This document shows, in pieces, positions 5,999 through 10,780 of a stretch of 10,780 nt of DNA. Where the stretch lies: NCBI GenBank assembly GCA_900554615.1, contig USIB01000042.1, positions 1 to 10,780 on the forward strand, read 5' to 3'. The notes under the pieces are model-generated. The model was given only the letters and a program-made list of their open reading frames with translations. It made no database searches and was not told the DNA's origin. Origin of the DNA: an uncultured Mycoplasmatota bacterium (GTDB lineage Bacteria; Bacillota_I; Bacilli_A; RF39; UBA660). The translations under genes were made by a program, and so were the position numbers. Each line of letters opens with the position of its first letter. Position 1 is the stretch's first letter.

Positions 5999-7183
5999 CT
6001 ATTTGATTTTTTTAAAATAATTAATTGCTTCAGTCACTTGCTTATCATCTTCGTTTATGATATCTTCTTTAGTTAAATATACATATTTATCTGGATGTAA
6101 TAATACTGGCTCAAGTAATTCTTTTTTGTCATTAAAGTAAGTATTAAATTTATCTTTTTCATACCCAGTAAGTGATAATTCTTTATCATAATACCAATAT
6201 GTGGAACTACTAGTTACTCTTAAATTTAATTTATCTATATCTAAATTACTAAGACAATTTCCGAAACAATTTAAACTTGTTCCTATATCTGTTCCTATCA
6301 TATAGGCTCCTATTTTCTTTAGTTCTACTAATGCCATACGACCACTAGAAAAAACATATTCATTTACTAATGCTACAATATTTTTATCTTTAAGAAAACT
6401 TATTAATGGTTTTATTACAGATGAATTACCTCCTCCATTATATCTTAAATCAATTATATAATTTTTTATATTATTATCTTCTTTTAATTTTGCAATTAGT
6501 TGTTCCATTTTATCTTTATCTCTACAGGAATTATAATGGATAATACAACAATCATTAATAACTTCTGTAGAGTAGTTTTCTGGAAAGTGTACACTATAAA
6601 ATTCTGGTAAATTATTTATATTAAAAGTAATATCTTCTTTTTCATTATTATCATTTAAAATAGTATAGATAAATTCTTCAGTATTATTTTCAATACTTGG
6701 TAATGATTTTAAAACATTTACATCAGATAAAAACGACTGAATCATTACTAATAAATGTTCTTTTGTTGAATAACAAATAATCTCTTCCAATTCACATAAT
6801 ATTCTTTGTATATCTATATTATTTATTTTTAATAACTTACAACCTATTAATTTTTTATAAATTGGTGTGATATTTGTAATATAAAGACTATTTTCTTCTA
6901 CTGTAAAATCTATTGGTATGTATATATTATCTTTAAAACTTACTTTAGTATGCGAATCGTATCTACCCAACATAAATCTTATTAATAATGAAGTTATGTA
7001 ATAAATATCAAATTCATCATATTCATTTTCACTTAATAGTTCATTTATCTTTTCTTTTAATTCTGTTTTTGTATGAAAAAAATATAATCCAGGATGACCT
7101 TTAAATTTTGAATCTCCATTTTCAATAAAATCAAATATTTTTATTAGATAGTCTTCTACTTCTTTTTTATTTAGTTTAAACAT
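5999..7183 (-). CDS. S41-type (tail-specific protease-like) peptidase, cytoplasmic
   Basis: S41 serine peptidases cut proteins, often near a C-terminus. The core is clear: DLRYNGGG at 245-252 is the family's strand-turn signature, and VFSSGRMALVELK at 277-289 carries the nucleophile region, with S279 aligning to Ser430 of E. coli Tsp. The lysine of the Tsp Ser-Lys dyad, 25 residues on, is missing (IGTDIGTSLN there), so this is a variant S41 subgroup or has altered catalysis. Residues 1-70 form a helical N-terminal region and about 70-125 (RYDSHTKV to INNIDI) a PDZ-like or lid segment. There is no signal peptide or membrane helix, unlike CtpA/CtpB, so it should act in the cytoplasm. AGGAGG seven bases before ATG sets the start. 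It is last in a four-gene leftward cluster, 62 bp after the acetyltransferase. Its stop sits on the compositional boundary at 6000. Confidence 0.8.
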   Translation of the reverse strand: MFKLNKKEVEDYLIKIFDFIENGDSKFKGHPGLYFFHTKTELKEKINELLSENEYDEFDIYYITSLLIRFMLGRYDSHTKVSFKDNIYIPIDFTVEENSLYITNITPIYKKLIGCKLLKINNIDIQRILCELEEIICYSTKEHLLVMIQSFLSDVNVLKSLPSIENNTEEFIYTILNDNNEKEDITFNINNLPEFYSVHFPENYSTEVINDCCIIHYNSCRDKDKMEQLIAKLKEDNNIKNYIIDLRYNGGGNSSVIKPLISFLKDKNIVALVNEYVFSSGRMALVELKKIGAYMIGTDIGTSLNCFGNCLSNLDIDKLNLRVTSSSTYWYYDKELSLTGYEKDKFNTYFNDKKELLEPVLLHPDKYVYLTKEDIINEDDKQVTEAINYFKKIK

Positions 7184-7205
7184 TATTGCCTCCTAACTAA
7201 ATGTA

Positions 7206-7234
7206 ATAGTATATTTGTTTAGTATTGTATTCAA
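7206..7234 (-). promoter_or_regulatory. Possible internal promoter for the S41 peptidase gene
   Basis: On the minus strand TTGAAT (7229-7234) and TACTAT (7206-7211) are 17 bp apart, each matching four of six consensus bases. It would start transcription about 15-20 bases before the start codon. The gap after the previous gene is only 62 bp, so co-transcription is equally possible. Confidence 0.3.
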
Positions 7235-7245
7235 ATTTCTTTCTT

Positions 7246-7749
7246 TTATATTTTTTCAAAGTAATAAACATTTTCTGGTAACTGTAATTTTTCAAAAATT
7301 CTTGTCTTTATTAGTTTACCACCCATATGTTTATAGAAATCATTACTTGGATTGCCGACTAAGCAACCGATTATCATTTTATCGTAACCCATTCTTTTTA
7401 ATTCTTCTATTCCTGCTTCAAATAACTTTTTACCAAAACCTTTACCTTTATATTTACCTAAAATATAAATTGCATGTAATTCACCACAATTATCATAATT
7501 TGTATCGTCAGTATCTCCAACATTGACAAACCCAACAATGTTATTATCAACTTCGAGAACTAATTGATGATTATCTTCTTCATCAAATTTATTGTATATA
7601 TCATTTGCTCTCTGTTCTTCAGTTTCATGTAATTTATTTAGGTAATCATCATCTACTATTCCTTTATAAGTTTCATTCCAAGCCACTGTAGCGACATGAA
7701 CTACAGGAGCACAATCTTCCCTAGTTTTTCTTCTTATTAAATAATTCAT
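7246..7749 (-). CDS. GNAT-family N-acetyltransferase
   Basis: The protein should transfer an acetyl group from acetyl-CoA to an amine; the substrate is not readable. Using the start chosen here (167 residues), the acetyl-CoA loop lies at about 98-106 in GKYKGKGFG, fitting the (R/Q)xxGx(G/A) motif, with K replacing R/Q. The strand before it (ELHAIYIL) and the GNPSNDFYKHMGGKLI stretch near 132-147 are standard for the fold. I chose the ATG at 7749 because TGAGGA lies about nine bases before it. The ATG at 7764, five codons earlier, has no ribosome site and itself overlaps that sequence. It lies 30 bp after the DUF218-type gene in the same leftward cluster. Similar stand-alone GNATs include resistance and polyamine acetyltransferases as well as protein-modifying ones, so the role is open. 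Confidence 0.88.
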   Translation of the reverse strand: MNYLIRRKTREDCAPVVHVATVAWNETYKGIVDDDYLNKLHETEEQRANDIYNKFDEEDNHQLVLEVDNNIVGFVNVGDTDDTNYDNCGELHAIYILGKYKGKGFGKKLFEAGIEELKRMGYDKMIIGCLVGNPSNDFYKHMGGKLIKTRIFEKLQLPENVYYFEKI

Positions 7750-7779
7750 ATTATTATTCCTCATTTCAATTGTTTATTT

Positions 7780-8343
7780 TTAATTTATGTCTAGTTCTTT
7801 ATCAATAGTCAACTGTCCTATATTTATAAATTCTTTCATTACTTGATTAATACCAGTTTCACTTTTATACCAATCTTTTTTACTAATATTTCTATTATCT
7901 ACTACCCCATAGAAATCGCATTTCTCTATAGGAAAATTATATTTTTTAGCATTCATATACCATCTTCTAGCTACGAAGTCTTTAGCTACTCTAAGTATTC
8001 TATTATATTTTGTAATATCTACTAGTTTATCAATATTTCTTAGTATTTCTGGATTACTAATATATTTATCACTAATAATTATTTTATTTGTTAATCCTTC
8101 TTTTTTTAAATAATCTATTAATATGCCAGCACTTCTTTTTTCAGTATTACCATGGCCTTCACATATTATAAATGTAGTATTATTATCTATTATATTTTTA
8201 TCTAACATTAATTTCATATCTTTGGCTAATTGTTCTTCAGCCCAATCAGCATTTATGATTAATAAATCATAATGAGAAAGTTCTTCAAAATCTTTACCTA
8301 AAAATATAAAATCAGTAATATCTTTTATTGTATTTGGTTTCAT
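7780..8343 (-). CDS. DUF218 (YdcF/SanA/ElyC-like) domain protein, soluble
   Basis: This 187-residue protein matches the layout of DUF218 proteins. An early hydrophobic strand ends in an acidic turn (YDLLIINADW, 25-34). A Gly-containing turn follows a second strand (FIICEGHGNTEK, 58-69). The ISDKYISNPEILRNI stretch (89-103) takes the place of the family's E..S.NT.EN motif. The RILRVAKDFVARRWYMNA segment (115-132) corresponds to the conserved ...RR..... helix. Members are linked to envelope or nucleotide-type substrates, and YdcF binds S-adenosylmethionine; no precise reaction is established. Unlike SanA/ElyC there is no N-terminal membrane anchor. AAAGGAAA precedes the ATG. It lies 33 bp after the 8377-8835 gene and 30 bp before the acetyltransferase, which suggests one transcript. 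Divergent motif residues leave room for altered activity. Confidence 0.65.
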   Translation of the reverse strand: MKPNTIKDITDFIFLGKDFEELSHYDLLIINADWAEEQLAKDMKLMLDKNIIDNNTTFIICEGHGNTEKRSAGILIDYLKKEGLTNKIIISDKYISNPEILRNIDKLVDITKYNRILRVAKDFVARRWYMNAKKYNFPIEKCDFYGVVDNRNISKKDWYKSETGINQVMKEFINIGQLTIDKELDIN

Positions 8344-8376
8344 TCTTTATTTTCCTTTCAATCATATACTTCTTAG

Positions 8377-8835
8377 TTATCTTGACTTTGGAGCATTGAC
8401 TCTTAAAAAATAATTTTCAAAATCTTTATAATATACTTTAACAACCGCTACTGGTATTAGACTATGATAACATTTATATTGAGTCGAATTATTATGTTTA
8501 TCTTTAATCATGGTGTCATCTTTTTTAAATACATAAATATATCCAAACAAATCTTCTGGTATATAGTCTGCTTCAAACTCCATTGAAGGTAAGTTACCAT
8601 TGTTATTTATTGAAAAAGAATAATTATCATTAGTTTCTTTTATTTTGTTTCTAAATGCATAAGCAAGTGCTGTTGGTTGGTAACTAGTTAGAAATACTGC
8701 TGTATCTTCATTTTCTTTATTTATACTATCCTTTGCCTCTCTTGGTTCTATTTTTTCCATAACATATGGACTTCCGTGATATAAATATTCTGGATTAAAA
8801 ATATCTTGGTTATTATATTTTTCTAGTTCATTCAT
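8377..8835 (-). CDS. YHGS-motif protein, possibly ADP-ribosyltransferase-fold
   Basis: I cannot assign a named family. The N-terminal YLYHGSP (17-23), followed 25 residues on by TAVFLTSYQPTALAYAF (45-61), resembles the HGS/T...VFLT...A.AYA layout of proteins with an ADP-ribosyltransferase or RNA 2'-phosphotransferase-like fold. There the His and the downstream Tyr/Ala helix line the NAD or phosphate pocket. Residues 98-108 (GYIYVFKKDDT) and the C-terminal IPVAVVKVYYKDFENYF form the remaining strands. A catalytic Glu is not certain. The protein is 152 residues, soluble, with no signal peptide. AAAGGTGAT before the ATG and an extended -10 promoter at 8864-8872 make it the first gene of the leftward cluster. 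Similar small YHGS proteins are, from memory, common orphan genes in gut Firmicutes. The enzymatic role is inference. Confidence 0.5.
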   Translation of the reverse strand: MNELEKYNNQDIFNPEYLYHGSPYVMEKIEPREAKDSINKENEDTAVFLTSYQPTALAYAFRNKIKETNDNYSFSINNNGNLPSMEFEADYIPEDLFGYIYVFKKDDTMIKDKHNNSTQYKCYHSLIPVAVVKVYYKDFENYFLRVNAPKSR

Positions 8836-8863
8836 AATAATAAATCACCTTTCCTATAAATTA

Positions 8864-8872
8864 ATTATATCA
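8864..8872 (-). promoter_or_regulatory. Extended -10 promoter for the four-gene cluster
   Basis: The minus strand reads TGATATAAT: a perfect -10 box (8864-8869) with the TGn extension and no clear -35 box. The expected start near 8857 leaves about 20 bases before the start codon at 8835. The promoter before the metallopeptidase gene (10304-10312) has almost the same sequence. Confidence 0.5.
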
Positions 8873-8941
8873 TTTATATTTATACTTTCAGAGTTTATAT
8901 AAAATACTTTACACTTTATTAGATAATTATATATAAAATGA

Positions 8942-9002
8942 GTAATTGGTAATAACTTAGTATATCTCTATTGCTATATATAATACAACATAATATTTTT
9001 AA
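8942..9002. repeat. Intergenic repeat, copy 1
   Basis: This spacer shares two blocks with 10373-10418. An 18-bp block (8942-8959) matches at 15 of 18 positions. The second is an identical 16-bp block TATATATAATACAACA (8975-8990) followed, after one or two differing bases, by identical AATATTTTTAA. Copy 1 carries an extra 15 bp between the blocks. It lies between the terminator at 9003-9029 and the promoter at 8864-8872. Confidence 0.55.
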
Positions 9003-9029
9003 TTTAGAGACTATATAATAGGCTCTAAA
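9003..9029 (-). terminator. Terminator of the metallopeptidase gene
   Basis: The 7-bp stem TTTAGAG / CTCTAAA (9003-9009 with 9023-9029) has further CTAT/ATAG pairs inside the loop and is followed on the minus strand by TTAAAAAT. It begins about 12 bp after the stop. The T-tract is short, so termination may be partial. Confidence 0.5.
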
Positions 9030-9040
9030 TCTTTCTAAAC

Positions 9041-10276
9041 TTATCTCTTTATTCCTACTATTTTGCTATTATTTTCTTGATTTTCCATCTGTAATATTTT
9101 ATTCATACTTGAAGTAATATCATTATATGTAATACTTTCTAAATTCATATTTTCAAATATACTTTTATCTAAACCTGATACTCTTAAGGTTACAAATTTA
9201 GTTTTAAAGTCATCTATGTCTGGTATTATTCTTTGAATTTCTTGTATAAATATTTTTGATTCTTCACTATCTTTATTTTTATGTTGGATATAGGCTGAGC
9301 ATAACTCTAAAACAGTGTCATATATTTCTTCTAGTGATTTTCCATTTAATGAAAAGTTTTTTTCTATATATTCTCTTACTCTACTTACTTTTTCATTTTT
9401 TATAAAATTATCATTTTCATTAGCAACTTTAGCAGAATACTCAAATGCCTTGTAGGACTCTAGTTCTTCTGAACTGAAATTTTCACTACCAGAGTTTACA
9501 ACGGCTTTTGCCAAGGTTGGACTTCCTTTAAAATATAAATTATCCTGCGTTAAATTACTATTATCTTTCCAATAATTACTGATATTTAAACCTTTCTCTT
9601 TTATATACTTTGTAATAATTTCAATGAGTATATGTTCTGAATCCTTATTATCTCTACTACTTACTACATTAAAATAGTTATTAAAATCGTAGCCAAATAT
9701 TTCTATACATTTTTGTTTAAACTTATCTTGACTACCCGCTATATATTCTGCAATTAATTGTTTATCTAAGTTGTTTTGTTTTAGAATGTATAATAACGCT
9801 CTTACTTGTGATTCGTACTTTTGATAATTAACTGAATTTAACATCTCAAATGGCTCTATATTATTCTTATTGCTTGAAATTAATCTAGCATTATTTATAC
9901 ATATTTCAGCAAATATACTTGCAAATGATTCTTCAAACATTTCACCATATGTACTATTTAGTGCTTTTATTTTATGGGCATATTCATGAATAATTGTTCC
10001 TAATACTTTATTTAGTTCTATTTCGTTATTTATATTTATTTTTTCAATATCAGAAGTATTAATTATAATTTTATCTTCTTGGGCAATTCCACCAATAGTT
10101 GTATTTCTATCAATTTCATTATACTTACTATTCAAATCTTCCAAAACAACAGGGCAGTTTTTAAATAGGTTTTCTATATTTGATAATTGCTCTGAACTTA
10201 CATAATCTTTTAAAAATAGTATGATGTATGTCTTAGCAAGTTTTGTTATTATACTTAGTTTTTCTTCATTTTTCAT
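9041..10276 (-). CDS. HEXXH zinc metallopeptidase of unknown family
   Basis: The 411-residue protein has the zinc-peptidase motif HEYAH at 97-101, in the hydrophobic helix LGTIIHEYAHKIK. Acidic residues E115/E116 in a following helix (EESFASIFAE) are well placed for a third zinc ligand, as in gluzincin-type and ImmA/IrrE-like enzymes. It lacks the helix-turn-helix of classic ImmA partners, and the surrounding sequence fits no family I can name. A helical C-terminal part of about 290 residues is unassigned; it contains a YFKGSPTLAKAV segment near 252. No signal peptide is present; a weak hydrophobic stretch at 8-23 is too short and charged. GAGGT nine bases before ATG sets the start. It is a single-gene unit with its own extended -10 promoter and terminator, downstream of the partial gene at the right edge. 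Confidence 0.75.
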   Translation of the reverse strand: MKNEEKLSIITKLAKTYIILFLKDYVSSEQLSNIENLFKNCPVVLEDLNSKYNEIDRNTTIGGIAQEDKIIINTSDIEKININNEIELNKVLGTIIHEYAHKIKALNSTYGEMFEESFASIFAEICINNARLISSNKNNIEPFEMLNSVNYQKYESQVRALLYILKQNNLDKQLIAEYIAGSQDKFKQKCIEIFGYDFNNYFNVVSSRDNKDSEHILIEIITKYIKEKGLNISNYWKDNSNLTQDNLYFKGSPTLAKAVVNSGSENFSSEELESYKAFEYSAKVANENDNFIKNEKVSRVREYIEKNFSLNGKSLEEIYDTVLELCSAYIQHKNKDSEESKIFIQEIQRIIPDIDDFKTKFVTLRVSGLDKSIFENMNLESITYNDITSSMNKILQMENQENNSKIVGIKR

Positions 10277-10303
10277 ATCATAATTACCTCTATCATTAAC
10301 TTA

Positions 10304-10312
10304 AGTATATCA
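10304..10312 (-). promoter_or_regulatory. Extended -10 promoter of the metallopeptidase gene
   Basis: The minus strand reads TGATATACT: -10 box TATACT (10304-10309) with the TGn extension and no recognisable -35. It lies about 28 bases before the start codon, in front of the ribosome site at 10286-10290. It closely resembles the promoter at 8864-8872. Confidence 0.45.
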
Positions 10313-10372
10313 TAATTTTAATAATTTATATGTTATATTTGATTATTTTTACAGTATTTTGACATTTTATAT

Positions 10373-10418
10373 GTAATTAGTTATGACTTATATATAATAC
10401 AACACAAATATTTTTAAA
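10373..10418. repeat. Intergenic repeat, copy 2
   Basis: This is the partner of 8942-9002. GTAATTAGTTATGACTTA (10373-10390) runs straight into TATATATAATACAACA (10389-10404) and then AATATTTTTAA. As with copy 1, it sits between the terminator of the upstream minus gene and the extended -10 promoter of the next, about 100-140 bp from the start codon. Confidence 0.55.
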
Positions 10419-10452
10419 GAAAAAAATAACATAGACTATATTAATCTACATT
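10419..10452 (-). terminator. Terminator of the right-edge partial gene
   Basis: On the minus strand AATGTAGA (10452-10445) pairs with TCTATGTT (10435-10428), with two G-U pairs, and is followed by ATTTTTTTC. It begins about 60 bp after the stop at 10511. The G-U pairs work only in minus-strand RNA, which supports leftward termination. Confidence 0.65.
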
Positions 10453-10510
10453 ATTTACTTTTATAGTACTTACATATTTAATATTCTAGCATAATATAGT
10501 AACTTCTATG

Positions 10511-10780
10511 TTAATTTTCATTTGCCTTTTCTAATTCTTCTATAAACTTATCTTTTAATTCGGGATATATATTATAAAAGTTATTTATATTAAATCCATT
10601 CTTATACCATCTTAATACTTTTGGGATTAAATCACTATTATCTATTGGAACATAATCAGGTCTATTTGGATATAAATATAATTTTATTAATCCTTCTTTA
10701 TCTAGTTTAATTAATTCATCATAAACATTATCTATATATTCAGAAGATATTACTTTTTCATCTGTGTCACTTACCACTTC
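10511..10780 (-). CDS. C-terminal part of an unknown protein, cut by the window edge
   Basis: About 90 codons are visible and the frame is still open at the edge. A GTG at 10777 could formally start an 88-residue protein but has no visible ribosome site, so I treat the gene as partial. The sequence is acidic and soluble. An early helix (IDNVYDELIKLDKEG) is followed by LYLYPNRPDYVPIDNSDLI and a helical end (FNIYPELKDKFIEELEKANEN). No family is recognised. It belongs to the accessory side of the window (balanced A/T on the + strand) and ends in its own terminator, so it is not co-transcribed with the metallopeptidase. Confidence 0.6.
   Translation of the reverse strand, partial: EVVSDTDEKVISSEYIDNVYDELIKLDKEGLIKLYLYPNRPDYVPIDNSDLIPKVLRWYKNGFNINNFYNIYPELKDKFIEELEKANEN

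Noticed and set aside
7747..7764. Upstream ATG at 7764 as the acetyltransferase start
   Set aside because: No ribosome site precedes it, while TGAGGA lies at good distance before the ATG at 7749, which also begins the conserved fold.

Overview
The window comes from a very AT-rich, low-GC Gram-positive-type bacterium. Evidence for this is the RNase J gene, AGGAGG-type ribosome binding sites, sigma-A-like promoters with the TGnTATAAT variant, and A/T-dominated codons. Every visible stop is TAA or TAG and tryptophan is TGG, so nothing points to a reassigned TGA codon. An uncultured gut Bacilli/Erysipelotrichia-type organism fits, but the exact taxon cannot be fixed from this sequence.

Layout. 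Positions 1-343 are a divergent control region. It holds a leftward promoter and leader for a gene just off the left edge, three hairpins in a row, and a rightward promoter for RNase J (344-2074, +), which ends in a strong terminator. Positions 2135-2827 hold no convincing protein gene but several structures: an 11-bp inverted repeat about 146 bp apart, a perfect leftward promoter whose transcript carries a full Shine-Dalgarno with no start codon, a DnaA-box-like site, and a hairpin-rich, GC-elevated block that may be a small RNA. All later genes are on the minus strand. They are a LysM-repeat cell-wall amidase (2828-4210), an unrecognised helical protein with its own promoter and terminator (4308-5411), and a gene remnant lacking its 5' end (5529-5998).

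At about position 6000 the character of the DNA changes. To the left the + strand is strongly T-rich (T about 2.5 times A) whichever way the genes point. To the right T and A are nearly balanced. The remnant is cut off exactly at this line, where the stop codon of the next upstream gene lies. I read this as the left edge of an acquired accessory island that continues past the right end of the window.

The island contains a four-gene leftward cluster: a protein with a YHGS motif (8377-8835), a DUF218/YdcF-type protein (7780-8343), a GNAT acetyltransferase (7246-7749) and a cytoplasmic S41-type peptidase (5999-7183). Upstream come a separately transcribed HEXXH metallopeptidase (9041-10276) and the C-terminal part of an unknown gene (10511-10780). 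The spacers upstream of 8835 and of 10276 are diverged copies of each other, so the island seems to be built from repeated expression units. The substrates and purpose of the set are unknown; two proteases, an acetyltransferase and a possible ADP-ribosyltransferase-like protein point to protein or small-molecule modification.
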